Source: Rhyacophila brunnea
Taxonomy: Eukaryota > Arthropoda > Insecta > Trichoptera > Rhyacophilidae
Assembly (NCBI GenBank): GCA_022495005.1
Contig: JAGYXB010000825.1
Span: forward strand, 682,001-746,000
Reading direction: 5' to 3'
Length of the DNA: 64,000 nt
Positions within the stretch are counted from its first letter, which is position 1, and the number at the start of each line of letters is the position of its first letter. The translations under genes were made by a program, and so were the position numbers. Below are positions 10,300 through 20,876 of this stretch, piece by piece. Below the pieces are notes generated by a model that saw only the letters and a program-made list of their open reading frames with translations, ran no database searches and was not told the DNA's origin.

Positions 10300-10605
10300 T
10301 CAATTTTGTACCATTCCATTTGAGTCGTTTTTTGCGACTCTGGTTTCATCTTTCGGCATTTTCAGGTACTGTGTACACTAAACCAACACAATTAACTTAT
10401 ATAACACATCAATACAATAAAGTAATCTCAATAAAAAATATAACCATCAAATTATGAATAGTTGAAGTGTTTGTAAAATTATTATTAATTATTAGTTAAA
10501 AGTATTATTAGGGACCTTTTGGTGAGTGCACATAGTGCCTGAAGATGCCTAAAGGCGAAACCCAGGTCGCAAAAGACGACTCAAATGGAATAATACAAAA
10601 CTTAC
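10300..10605. mobile_element. Penelope-like terminal region, inverted pair of hammerhead-type motifs
   Basis: The segment at 10310-10375 is the reverse complement of 10530-10605. Both contain, on opposite strands, the order CCATTTGAGTCG, GCGACTC, a GAAAC box and a CTGAA box. In Penelope-like retroelements, hammerhead ribozymes sit in terminal repeats that can be direct or inverted. The right arm keeps the better ribozyme core (separate entry). No GIY-YIG nuclease or reverse transcriptase is present, so this would be a remnant or a non-autonomous derivative. A diverged single motif lies at 12225-12300. Confidence 0.55.
10523..10583 (+). ncRNA. Hammerhead-ribozyme-like motif (type I, short stem III)
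   Basis: The core word CTGAAGA at 10539-10545 fits CUGANGA. It is followed by stem II GCC/GGC with a TAAA loop (10547-10556), then GAAA at 10557-10560. A short stem III ACC/GGT with a 2-nt loop (10560-10567) leads to a GUC cleavage triplet at 10566-10568. Stem I can form from TGC/GCA (10536-10538 with 10569-10571) and, across an internal loop, TGAGT/ACTCA (10523-10527 with 10579-10583). One odd point is an unpaired T at 10546 between the core and stem II, which could weaken or abolish activity. Very short stem III is known for Penelope-like ribozymes. Confidence 0.5.
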
Positions 10606-11100
10606 AAACTTAAAAATAATACAAAACTTAAATACAAACTTAAATCCTTCGGTCGATGGTATTAATAGTATTTATAATTATTGATTTATTACGATAAAAC
10701 AGGTAAAACCAAAGAAAACCTTCATTAATAGACGCAGGCCTGCTTTGTATGCATATAAGTATAAAATGTGCTTTACAAGAAGGTGGCAAAAGTTAGTGGG
10801 CGACCAAAAATCAGTTTTTATTTAGTGACTGCCAACCTTTACAGATATGAGTAGGTTACAAGCAAAATGACTACTCTCCAATACCCATATATTAAAATAT
10901 GTGGATAAAAATAAATACACTGTTATAAGGGGATTTCAGATAGGTGTATTAAAAGTTTTATCAGATTATAGGTAGGTATTAATGGAATATATTGAGAAAC
11001 TTTGTCCATTGTTGAAATTAAAAATAACGTAAAGTAAGCAATATAGAGAGTGACTAATGTATTTTTATTTCTTTTGGCCATTTGCATATTAACATAATAT
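10606..11100. other. No recognisable feature
   Basis: AT-rich sequence with no coding-like frame and no match to other repeats in the window. Confidence 0.45.
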
Positions 11101-11102
11101 TA

Positions 11103-11262
11103 TTTTTACAAGAAATGGATGTTAGCCACTTTCTCAACCTATTAGGTCCATACTCTGACTCCGAACACATCTTGAAAAACATAATGCGTATTTACCAGAC
11201 CCAGAATTTGAACCTGAGACCCACGGCATTATAAGCCGACGCGTAAGTCACACGACCGTCAT
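11103..11262 (-). mobile_element. tRNA-derived SINE family B, copy 1 (partial)
   Basis: Minus-strand copy. The box-B region reads, on the plus strand, as GACCCAGAATTTGAACCTGAGACC. Outward from it lie the shared family blocks (AACCTATTAGGTCCATACTCTGACTC, then AGAAATGGATGTTAGCCACT). The SINE 3' end (the GATCC/GGATC palindrome and A-run seen in other copies) is missing, so this copy is truncated and the promoter region has drifted. Confidence 0.8.
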
Positions 11263-12220
11263 TGTTGTAAACTTGTTGACTGCGGAGAATTTAATTACCG
11301 CATTAAAATAAGATGCTAATTATATCGAATGGCCAATTAATTAGTGTACAACAGGTGTCCCGTCCGCGTGGAAAGGATTAATCTACTCATATATCTCCCT
11401 TCCCAAAATAACAACTTCAATGAAACTACAATATAAATCAATGCACCGAAAATTATTTCGTAAGGAACGGTATAATCCTTAAATATTGAGAATGAGTAGT
11501 TTCGGTTACGTCCATGGATAATTAAACCATAGAAAATTATTTAAATTAAAACTAATGAAGTTATTTGGTATAATTTAAATATTTTATAAGAGTGAATGTT
11601 GAGCATTTCAAAAATTTAGAGAAAATCTAATAATTAAAATATTTTAATATGCAAATTATCAATAGTCTAAAAGTAGAAGCTTCGTATTTTTTCCGTTAGG
11701 TGTCTCTTGTAGGCTGAGATGTTGAGATAATCATGGAAGCTTGCTACAGGTACTATTTTATAATAATCTTTTAAATCATTGCAATTTCAACATAATTCTT
11801 CTCGCGTCTATAAATACATATAAGGCAACATTCTAATATGGAGAAAGAATTTCAGCAAATGATTAAGAGGAAAGATTTTAATAGAAACATATGTCGGAAT
11901 TCGTACACTGCTCGATATAATCCGAAACGAAACTGGAGTTACCGCATTTTTCGATATCGACGTTTCCTTTTTGAAAATTGAACGATCGCATAAATCTATC
12001 AATACGGCCCGTTACATTTTTATTAAAACAACAATGGTGGTATTTCCTTTTGCGTCAAGTAAAAAAAGCTTGTTAAAATAGATAACATAAGATGAATAAA
12101 GTAGCTTAATATATATATATCCTTTTAATTTATTATATTATTTCATAGTTGATTTAAATCTATATTATACATTTTTCGAATGTCTTTGAAATTGAAAATA
12201 TAATTGAGTTAACATTTATA
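11263..12220. other. No recognisable feature
   Basis: AT-rich sequence. A 64-codon minus-strand frame (11808-12002) shows no motif that I recognise. Confidence 0.5.
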
Positions 12221-12224
12221 ATTT

Positions 12225-12300
12225 TCCATTTCAGGCATTTTTACGACTCGGGTTTTACCTTTCGCCATCTTCAAGCACTATGAACACTCACTTACGTCAT
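12225..12300 (-). mobile_element. Decayed Penelope-type hammerhead motif
   Basis: On the minus strand this reads ATAGTGCTTGAAGATGGCGA, then AAGG, an AAAACCC box and GAGTCGTAAA. These match the motif at 10523-10583 in order and spacing, but the first core base C has become T and the GAAA box reads AAAA. It is an inactive relative of the 10.5-kb motif. Confidence 0.5.
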
Positions 12301-12915
12301 GTCTTATTACCTAATATTTATAAATAATCCAATATAGGTAAGTATACCTATTTATACCTGTGCAGTTTTGTGGCTTATGTGTTTAATGCACTTGTTGAAT
12401 CATTTCTAAATACTTCATCTTCGCGATATTTTAATGCAGGTATATATTTATTAGGTACATATATAAACAATTATTATTAACTATATTCTGTGTCATGTTG
12501 TGCATTTGCCATTGGTAGAAAAATAAACATTCATAATATAAATTATAGGTTTAAGACCATATTATATAAAGTACTTATTTCTTTGATGACAAAGTGCTAC
12601 TGTATGTTTACTAAAAGATTCAGAGCTTTTTAAGAATGATGTACAAAATTAATAGATTGTAACAATATTATTCAGCATACGCCTCATCGATGAGCTGTAA
12701 TAAGCTCCGATTTGAGATTATTTTCAAAATGGGCTTTTTTATGTTTTCTGTTCTTTTATATATTATATTACACGTATAGTGAATAGTATAGCTTATCTCC
12801 TCAATTATCTATAATATATCACTAAAACTAAAATACCATTAGTTAGAGAAACCTCAAATTTTCGCGGTAATCACGGAACTATAACATATACTCTACAATG
12901 AGAAGTCCCTTTTCC
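12301..12915. other. No recognisable feature
   Basis: AT-rich, no repeats or frames that I can support. Confidence 0.45.
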
Positions 12916-12917
12916 TC

Positions 12918-13130
12918 ACCATGTCCGATCGTAATAAGATCATATGGGTTTCCAGAGAGTGGAGGTTTGTATTGATAGATTTTGTTTTTACGAGAAATGG
13001 ATATCAGCCACTTGCTCAACCTATTATGTCCAATGTCCATACTCTGACTCATACACAAATTGAAAAACAATATATTGCGTACTTACCAGACCCAGGATTC
13101 GAACCTGGGACCCACGGCGTTATAGGCGTC
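12918..13130 (-). mobile_element. tRNA-derived SINE family B, copy 2
   Basis: Nearly full-length minus-strand copy. The box-B core reads on the plus strand GGATTCGAACCTGGGA (13093-13108). Then come the family body (AACCTATTATGTCC, AGAAATGGATATCAGCCACT) and, at the SINE 3' end, TCCGATCGTAATAAGATCAT, a variant of the GGATC palindrome. The tRNA-like 5' end is cut near box A. A 10-bp insertion is seen near 13027 (TGTCCAATGTCC). Confidence 0.88.
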
Positions 13131-14712
13131 CTTTACTACCGGTTATTTAGATAAAATGAGTTATTCAAAATTAAAAATGCATATCTACCTGTACCTACAT
13201 GTTTGTATTTTAGGGCAGTTTTTTTTTTACATTTCTTGTGTAATTTCAAATTTCGAACTTACAGCTTAGTGACGGTTTCACTTGCCTGTAATTGTAATGT
13301 TATTGTCTATCTTTCGCGGTACACAGTTTTTCTATTGATACACAATTTTGAGAGGGGTGTAATTAATCGTGGCCGGAAACATGTAAGCATGCAGTTCGCC
13401 GAATCACACTTCCACCGTGAATGTTGTATCGGACATATATGGCCGAAATAATTAAAGACCGTCCAACCTGTTTGGGTCGTATTGTACTGACATAAAATTC
13501 ATGTCTAAATAAAACACGGTTCTTGTCAGTTTACACTTTACAGGAAGTCAACGAATTTTGAAAATAGCCAATATACTGGATTATTTGTTAGGTTACATTA
13601 TGTTAGCTGACGTTTTCGTTCTTGAATTATAGAATTTTACCAAAATCAGATATGAAAGTTGAATTAATGTTCATATTGAATCTAATAAAATCGGAGACCG
13701 TATAGTATACGATCATCTCTTTACGATAAGAAATCTCATGCCGAACTGTGCCACGGTGAAATGTTTTACTTACAATAAATTTACATGTAACCGTAGTTAA
13801 GGATATACTTCAACTGAGGCACGGTATAAAACTCTAAAACGATCGTGACTACGCAACGTACAGATTGTGCAAACGACGAGTGACGAACAAAACATAATTT
13901 GTCATAAAAATTCAACATGCGTCCATTTAATGCTATGTTTATTGTTATTTAAGTAATAATAATATGACAAGTTTTGTTTTTCGAGTAAATACGTAACAGT
14001 TTTTAGTCATCTTTACACGATTTAAGAATTAATTCCTCCGACGCCATCACAAAACAAATTGACGTGCAAACAGGTCGACTATCCCTCTCCGACTGGCAAC
14101 GCATGCAAAATTACTTCCCACCTATTGCTGAAAATTATTTGCCGTTTCACTGAAGTATGCTCTTAAGACAAAGGGAAAGTTTTTAATCGGGTGGTAATAT
14201 CCAGTTATTAGGATTATTCTAATATACATATTATTTTAATCTTCTCCACAGTAAAATCACCGTCTAGAATATTTTCCAGTCAACCAAAAATAAGCTTAGT
14301 GAAATGTGAAAAAAACCTCGCATTATTATTGATTAATGAACCCCCAATAAAATGTCTGCGGCGATAAATAAATTATTATTTTGATGCAACGAAAGTGACG
14401 TCGGCGCATTTGATTTTGATGTAGCCGAAACAGAAAAAAAGAAAAAAATCAAATTAATAATATTATTATGTAGGAGGCAATCTTGGCTGAGATGTTGATT
14501 CGTTAATTATACATGCCACGGGGACAAGTCGTCTAGTTTTTTCGACTCTTGATTGGACGTGGAATCATGTTTAGGGAATATATTAATTGAGACACCTCCA
14601 CACTGTCGTATTCCATAACAGTTTTCAATATCGGGTGTAATTGTTTTTACCGCGATGTGCTAATGTGCAATGTTATAATAAAAACCATTAAATCATCAAA
14701 ATTATCTAGTTA
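13131..14712. other. Mostly featureless, with a fragment of the GGTACTGTTCGG MITE
   Basis: At about 13553-13600 the words GAATTTTGAAAATAGCCAATATACTGGATTATTTGTTAGGTT recall the half-element at 9655-9700. Around 13745-13760 the word CCACGGTGAAAT recalls the foldback arm at 5715. An 82-codon frame at 13203-13451 has no recognised motif. Nothing else is supported. Confidence 0.45.
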
Positions 14713-15258
14713 AAAAAATGGTGTGTGTACTTATGTACGCGCGTTAGAAGTTATACTTCTTTGGCGTAACAAAACAAAAACAAAACTTGTGATAAACTAG
14801 ATTCTTTGACGAGCTATTAATTATCTTGTTAAATTACACACTCAAGAAAAAGTACCGCTTATTGGAACGCCATTGGTTTATTTCTGTACACTTTAACTTA
14901 TATTACTAAATTATATAATGGTTTCTCGTTGTTTTTATTTTTAAAGTACCAACTTTCAATCTGACGTTTAATCGTCTGTTTACGTAATGAATTGCAAATG
15001 GCCGACAATAATAAATTCGCTGACTAGGCAACGGAACCATTCTACACTATAATATTATTATACTGTATAATCGTCATGATTGCAGTATCATACTGTGGCG
15101 TAAAGGTAGTGCGTTTGGCTGATAACCGAACAATCGGTGGTTCGAATCGAATCGAGTGCGTTTGTTTTCGTGTGAAAAAATAAATTATGTGTTACATGTC
15201 ACACGCCAAAAATACACTCTGATTTGATTTCCCAAACGCGCCAAAAGAAGTATACCTT
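14713..15258 (+). mobile_element. TIR element carrying a tRNA-like module, family C, copy 1
   Basis: Inverted ends GAAGTTATACTTCTTTGGCG (14748) and the complement GCGCCAAAAGAAGTATAC (15237-15254). About 35 bp outside the left end (GTGTGTGTACTTATGTACGC) are also conserved in the copies at 24113 and 19110, so the true element is slightly larger or its left end is internal. A tRNA-like sequence with a clear box B lies at 15084-15160. The X-box-like palindrome is present here as CTGACTAGGCAACGG (15020-15034). No protein is encoded. Confidence 0.87.
15084..15160 (+). tRNA. tRNA-like module (pseudo-tRNA) inside family C
   Basis: A box-A-like GTGGCGTAAAGGTAGTGCG is followed by an anticodon-type arm TTTGG-CTGATAA-CCGAA, whose 7-base loop would place GAT at the anticodon position with T before and A after. 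Then comes a T arm with the box B GGTTCGAATCG. The acceptor stem is not convincing, so this is not a canonical tRNA gene but a promoter module derived from one, tentatively tRNA-Ile(GAT)-like. Confidence 0.55.
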
Positions 15259-15424
15259 TAAAAAATCTCGATTGGAGATGTTTAAAAATAGAATTCATTG
15301 TCCGTGCTAAATATGAATTCTGACGAAAACCTATACTTCCTATTTTTTATGTTATGAATTACCACTTATTTTTTTACTATCAGAATTAATTTCGGGGGCT
15401 TTTCGTATCTATTTTTTTATAATT

Positions 15425-15895
15425 CAGTGGCAAAGGGTGGAGGTAGGCTGTTAAGACCTGACGTAAATAGTGCACGCTAAATTTTGTCAGTCCAACGTAT
15501 TTGTTTTCATTGAACTAAGACTACACTGTGTAGATAGTGTTTGTTCCTTTTTAAAATTCAATTAAGCCCTTCCAAGTAATAGTAGATAATAGTAAAAAAA
15601 TATCTAAATCTATAGATAGAAGAATATTTTTTATCGATTATGGTTTGGTTTAGGCACGGATTAATGAATTTTAAAAAAACTAATCGATACTAGGTATCTG
15701 TAATATGTATTCTTAATTCAACAAAAACAAATTAGTATGACTGAAAGAGAGAACACTATTTTTGTCGAATTGCCCATTGCATACCTAAACTATTATTGTT
15801 TCGTTAAGACAGTATTAAAACTAACCAGCAACATTTGCAAACTGTATTCTTAATCCAATGAAAACAAATAAATACGACTGAAAAAGTTAACTGTC
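15425..15895. mobile_element. MITE family CAGTGGCG, copy 2 (right end lost)
   Basis: Starts CAGTGGCAAAGGGTGGAGG. The interior matches copy 4 (for example the block ACTATTTTTGTCGAATTGCCC, complement of 46084-46105). The sequence departs from the family near 15895, before the expected CGCCACTG end. Confidence 0.82.
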
Positions 15896-17190
15896 CATAT
15901 TATATTTATACATACGCCTACAGAATGAGATACAAATCTCACTGTGGGAAAAATTAATGAAAAATCGATACGATGTAATCTTATAAAATGACAGTGTATA
16001 GTGTGACTAAGCCATTAGATTTAAGCAGTCAAGGAACCGTATAAAATGTTAACGGCTTGAATTAAAAGTTAATACAAGTTGACAAGTGATTATGGTCAAC
16101 TTGAAAGCGCCTCACCGAACAAAGATTACGGCAAAACAATATAAGGTTTATCTTATACCAGAGATATAAATAGAGATACGACGTCTTATTAATATATCAA
16201 AGACACGCTTTAGTAGATGATCATAATATGATATAATATTTGCTATATACATTTTCTCTAAGCTTTATTATCAATAATTGGTATAGATTTTCTCAAGAGA
16301 TTCAGAGTTTATTTAATGGTGGATTCATGATAATTAATTTATAAAAGTCACTTAGTATTGTTATGTTCATTTTTAAACATGACCAACTTTAGCCCACTGG
16401 CAACTCGAATTATCATCGATGGTCAAGTTGGAAGAGCGTTCGGCGAATAAACAGATGTCGCTGTTGGAATTTCCGGAGACAATGTCAGGTCGCGTGGTGT
16501 GACGGCAGAAACAGGGCTTTTTGATTTTGTCTGCCGTTCAGAACAGTCGTGCTCCGGTTGGGTCTACCCAATAGTAATCACGGACGCCACCTAACGGACC
16601 ACGATGAAGCCGTCATGTCAAGAGCCTCCGATCGTTCCAATTGGGTATTTTAAAACTGTTTAATTGATCCACCATTTTTGCTTTATTTCTTTTTAAATCT
16701 TAGCCGCGTGTATTTAAAGTTAGATATTTAAAATTTCAGTATCGAGCTGCCTAATATCCATTTAATGTATTTTAAATTTTTGTCTTTGCGATAATATAGT
16801 TTCTGTCAAGTATAACTCGCTCTTTTATTTTATTGTTCCTATATTGCACACGGTCATAAGATTATGAAATTTATTATGTTATTCCAAACCTTGGATTCCA
16901 CGAGCCTTCAGCCGTGCGAATCCCTTTTTTTAATCCAAATTCCAGTTATTAGTTGCGAGATTTCTGAAGGAGTAGCGGAGTTCGGCTTGGAAAAGATCAG
17001 GTAACTTCACGACCCGGTTTCATGTCTCATGCTCATGTTTGCTTTTACTTTTTTATTTATGATTCTTTAATTTGTAATTGTGACATTGAAAATCACAGTT
17101 AAAGAATTTTTTATGCATAACAGTATTCACCACGAATTTTTACTGACTAAAGTAAAATACTGAACATACATAAATTGAACACCTCAGATA
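15896..17190. other. Unassigned stretch with a GC-richer island
   Basis: At 16390-16650 the base composition rises clearly above its surroundings (GGTCGCGTGG, ACGGACGCCACCTAACGGAC), without an open frame that I can identify. It could be an old exon, a promoter-like region or a foreign repeat. The flanks are plain AT-rich sequence. Confidence 0.4.
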
Positions 17191-17500
17191 TTGTTACAAC
17201 CCCGAATGGTCCCCATTTGGGGATGTCTCCTCTGGGGCTCTAAAGAGGCCTGAACCATTCCGAGCTGACGAATAGTAATGGTCGATTACGAGAAAATAAA
17301 AATACCTGGCAACGTTGTTTGTCCGAATGTCAAAAAAGGCAACGCGGCAATTGTACACCGCTTTTGTGGTGAGAGGTCCCTTGCAGCGCTAAAGTGCTTT
17401 TGCGCTTACAGCGATATCCAAAAGCGCTTTTTTTCACTGAAAGCGGTCGAAAGCGAATACATGATTTTGGCGGGCAGACGCTCCTAGACATCTTAATTTG
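17190..17500. other. GC-richer structured patch, unidentified
   Basis: Two small hairpins lie side by side at 17200-17250: CCCC/GGGG around CGAATGGTCCCCATTTGGGG, and CCTCT/AGAGG around GGGGCTCTAA. Further on, AAGTGCTTTTGCGCTTACAG and CCAAAAGCGCTTTTTTTC can pair in part. A 69-codon plus-strand frame (17278-17487) overlaps this patch but has no domain that I recognise. Confidence 0.35.
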
Positions 17501-17539
17501 TAAACATATACATTTCGTCCACCGCAAAAATTATTAAAA

Positions 17540-17920
17540 TAATTACAATATAAAAAGAACTTTTTATTTACCACGTTTTAAAATTTTCTGTTGAATCATA
17601 TAAACTTGACAATTCTATGTGTTAATAAAAACTTTTTATTGTACATGGTAGAAATACTGAATAAATATTATAGAATACAGAAATGTCATTTTGACATTTC
17701 ATATTGATTTCCATAGTAACGCACGTATATATTCATAATTTAGTTGCTAGGACCCACTTAGCAACCAATAATAGTGAGAAGTAAATATTACTTTTAACGA
17801 TTTTTTTCCGAAACATAAAAAATAGAATTAACTGAAAATGGATTCAATTCTGCTTAAAGATGGCCAAAAGTATTAAAAGTATGCATTGTAGTCGTGTTCT
17901 GATATTTATATTCTAAATAA
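17540..17920 (+). mobile_element. 0.4-kb family D element, copy 1 (3' truncated)
   Basis: Matches the start and middle of five other copies in the window: the CACGTTTT/AAATTTTCTGTTGAATCAT start, TTTCCATAGTAACGCACGTA, and a GTTGCTAGGACC hairpin. It stops before the family's AGCTAGTCGG and CGATTGCAAGATTTGTACTG blocks. No coding region was seen. Confidence 0.85.
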
Positions 17921-18064
17921 AAATCGCCGTTTTCAACAATTCCGAGCTGATTCAATCCCAAGTCTCAAATGACAGACGATGACCAACAACCAGCATACTG
18001 AGTGAGGAGAGGAATGCATCTTCTCACTCCCGACTTGACGGGATATGACAATATATACCCAAAA

Positions 18065-18145
18065 AATACGACGCCTGACGGGATTCGAACCCGTATATCT
18101 ACTGGTATCAGGCCAATATGTTTAAGCAATTAAGCTATGGGCCTA
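18065..18145 (-). mobile_element. tRNA-like head of family A element, copy 1
   Basis: Minus strand. The plus strand reads CGCCTGACGGGATTCGAACC (box B complement), and about 50 bp on, AATTAAGCTATGGGCC (box A complement, GGCCCATAGCTTAATT). The flank at 18030-18064 carries the family tail words. The same tRNA-like head occurs at 22483, 25450, 28290 and 33860. It was probably once an RNA polymerase III promoter, now part of a dispersed repeat. Confidence 0.75.
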
Positions 18146-18154
18146 CTACTTAGC

Positions 18155-18345
18155 TCAGTCAAAGTACACTTGATTACGTGACAACCTCAGTCTTGAGCAT
18201 CTGCTCCTAAGATATTCCCAGGCGTAAACAGCTACCGATGCTTCATATCAAACGTAGGGAGTAATGATACGCTCAATTAAGACCGAGTATGGTGTGGAGT
18301 GGGTTGGTTTGGAGGGAACTATTAGCTAGTAGTTTTCTGTGGTAG
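18155..18345. repeat. Dispersed repeat shared with 53545-53705
   Basis: Shared words in the same order: CTGCTC..AAGATATT / GCTCTCGGGACATT, CCAGGCGTAAACA, then TTCA.ATCAAACGTAG, GATACGCTC.ATTAAGACCG and AGT.TGGTTTGGAGGG. The unit adjoins the family A tRNA-like head here and may be its 5' extension. Function unknown. Confidence 0.8.
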
Positions 18346-19105
18346 GTTCACACGTCTTACCGATAATAGCACAATTATATATACGTATTTAAATATATTA
18401 ATAAAATAACTTTGTCGGTAGGTTTAATTACATATTATTAATTACTAATACTTCCGGTTCCAACATAATAAAGAGGTTCTCAGGGTTCCGGTTATATTTT
18501 TCTAGCTCTGATTTTAACATCCAGTCAATTTGACCAAACATTACATTTAATCGATTTTAATTGTATACTGGCGATGTTATTATAAGAATTATTATTATTT
18601 TTATTTTATTGTCCTAATTACATGGCTATCGATCTATGACAAGCGCTAATTAAAACACCTTTTTAATAATTACGTATCTGCAATTATTATAGAACTTAAT
18701 AATTATTACATATAATGTATAATATATTTTTTAGAGCCTTGGCGGTATGATAGCTTTTTGAGGGCGTCTAACTTCACGACTTATACTTTATAATATTTAG
18801 TATTTATCTTCTGGAAACTGGCACAAACTCTATTAAGACTCAACAATAATTTATTATCAACACATAATAAGATCTAAAATTTATGTGAAAAGCAATAATG
18901 TTGTTAAAAATAACAATCTAGAAACTAATAAATAATTTAGAAATTTAGAACTATGCGCTTACATCGCAGAGGCGTAGATGCGTGTTTGTTATTTAAGGTT
19001 TACTGGTGTCAGGCTGGTTACTATAATTTAGTTCACCTGATTTAATCAAAAAATAAAATAAAAAATGATTAGACCCCCTCTTCCATAAATGACGTCACAT
19101 AAATT
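18346..19105. other. No recognisable feature
   Basis: AT-rich sequence with no shared repeats or coding frames noticed. Confidence 0.45.
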
Positions 19106-19109
19106 TCTG

Positions 19110-19573
19110 AAGTTATAATTCTTTTGGGGCTTTTGGTAGAGAGTGAAATTAAGAGCTGCGCGCGCACACCGTTACGAAAGTGCGCGACAGTATGAAGTTA
19201 GCTGCGAATCATTCAGCTGTATACAAACGCAAGTTTGATAGTATAATTATTCCGTTGCCTAGGCAACGAATTTATTATTATCGGTCAATTGCAATTCCTT
19301 ACGTAAAAAAACGATAAAACGCCAGAGTGACTGTTAATTAAAATATAAAAACAACGATAAATAACTATATAATTTAGTAATATAAGATAAATTGTATAGA
19401 AATAAACCAACGGCGCTCCAATAAGCAGCTTTTTTTCTTGAGTGTGTAATTTAACAAGATACTTAAGAGCTAGTCGAAGAATCTAGGTTATCACAAGTTT
19501 TGTTTTTGATTTTTTACGCCAAAGAAGTGTAACTTCTAACGTGCATATATAAGTACACACACCGATTTTTTGT
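19110..19573 (-). mobile_element. TIR element family C, copy 2 (inverted, variant head)
   Basis: Reverse orientation relative to 14713 and 24113. The conserved end (GCCAAAGAAGTGTAACTTCT at 19518-19537) and the body (AATTTAACAAGATACTTAAGAGCTAG) match. At the other end the tRNA-like segment is replaced by unrelated sequence with a GCGCGCGCACAC patch, then GAAGTTATAATTCTTTTGGG as the opposite inverted end. It keeps the best X-box palindrome of the three copies. Confidence 0.8.
19253..19268. promoter_or_regulatory. Perfect X-box palindrome in family C
   Basis: CGTTGCCTAGGCAACG is a 16-bp perfect palindrome that fits the RFX-factor X-box consensus GTNRCCNNRGYAAC exactly. The family copy at 24427-24443 has CGCTGCCTAGGCAACGG and the copy at 15020-15034 has CTGACTAGGCAACGG, so the site is an ancestral part of the element. 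Whether any RFX protein binds it is unknown. Confidence 0.55.
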
Positions 19574-19599
19574 TTAACCTCTCCCTCTAGTCTTTTTGT

Positions 19600-19808
19600 T
19601 CGATCCCACGAAGATCATAATAATATTGGCCTCCACAGAGCAGGAGTTGTATTACCAGATATTGGTTTGTACGAGAAATGGATGTTAGTCACTTGCGCAA
19701 CCTATTAGGTCCATACTCTAGCTCCAAACATTACATTGAAAAATAACATGTGAATTTTTTGCCAGACCCTATATTTGAACCCTGGACCAACGATATTACA
19801 GGCCTACA
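19600..19808 (-). mobile_element. tRNA-derived SINE family B, copy 3 (diverged)
   Basis: Minus-strand copy with the family body (AGAAATGGATGTTAGTCACT, AACCTATTAGGTCCATACTC). The box B is heavily changed (plus strand CCTATATTTGAACCCTGGACC). It is older than the other copies. Confidence 0.78.
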
Positions 19809-20242
19809 TGTTGCCTAAATCTGTGACGTCTGTCTAAATTATATCTTATTTATTAACTTCTTTCGTTAGAAAACAAATCCGTCGGTGATGATTGATTTCA
19901 GTTTAATGTTCTCACGAAAAAAAATCTCAAAAAAATGAATTTCTTTTTCTGTTGTTTTTGTGACAATAGATATTTTTCTTTGAGCAGCGTTCGCATTCAT
20001 ACACCTAACTAAACTTGTAATATTTTGATTACCTGTGTGTTTTATTTCGTTATATAAAATATCTTTTTAAATTAATGTCATATTACTTAAAATTATTTAT
20101 ACTTTATAGAACACCGAAAAAAAATATTATTTTTAATTAAAAATACTGACGCCTTTTAAGAATGAAGTTGGTAATGTTATTACCTCGATTTAAATTAAAA
20201 TAATGGTAAATATTAGGGACATGAGTAAAACGACAATTAGCA

Positions 20243-20290
20243 TCTAGTAGTCTAGTGGTAAGTACCCTCGCCCGGAAATTGAACTATTTT
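20243..20290 (+). other. 5' half of a tRNA-like sequence
   Basis: GCATCTAGTAGTCTAGTGGT followed by AAGTACCCTCGCCCGG looks like the D arm and part of the anticodon arm of a Gly/Asp/Glu-type tRNA (box-A-like TAGTCTAGTGG). No T arm or box B follows, so it is a truncated tRNA or SINE head. Confidence 0.4.
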
Positions 20291-20872
20291 TTGAAGGTGT
20301 ATTTTTAAATTCCACATAGTCTAAGATTTGTCTGTGATTATGTAATATGACGTGAGTCTTCATTGAATGAATCATGTTTGATCATCGATTTATTATTTAC
20401 AAGACTTTGAACATTTTAATAGTAAACGCAAGGAATCACGTAGCAATTAAACTTATTTAATTACTTATTTATCAATAAATTTAATATGTCTTGGATTAAA
20501 GTACCTATATGGAAATGAATGGTGTTAACCTATGAATTATAAAATGCAATTAAGAATATCTCACGATCTTTTGGTCCCATTGACACTATCATGACTCGCA
20601 CCGTGAGTGTAAAACCAAGGCATCTGCAATTTTTCCAATTTCGAGGTTAAATGCAAAATAACTGCAAAAGTCGTGAACTTGATAATGTAAAAGTGAAGTA
20701 ACTGATAGAAATGCAATATAATGTAGATATAAACCAAATATTATGGTTTTTTTAGAAACTCTATTTGTCCTAACAAAAGGAAGACTTCAAACCGTAATAT
20801 ATCCATAATATGTCTTTTGCACATGCCTTGGTTTTACACACACGGTGCGATGTGTTTGAATGCACAACATAC
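20291..20872. other. No recognisable feature
   Basis: AT-rich sequence. Near 20600 and 20845 the words CGCACCGTG and CACGGTGCG, each next to AAACCAAGGC/GCCTTGGTTTTAC, form an inverted pair about 240 bp apart. This may mark another small TIR element. Confidence 0.4.
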
Positions 20873-20876
20873 ATGT

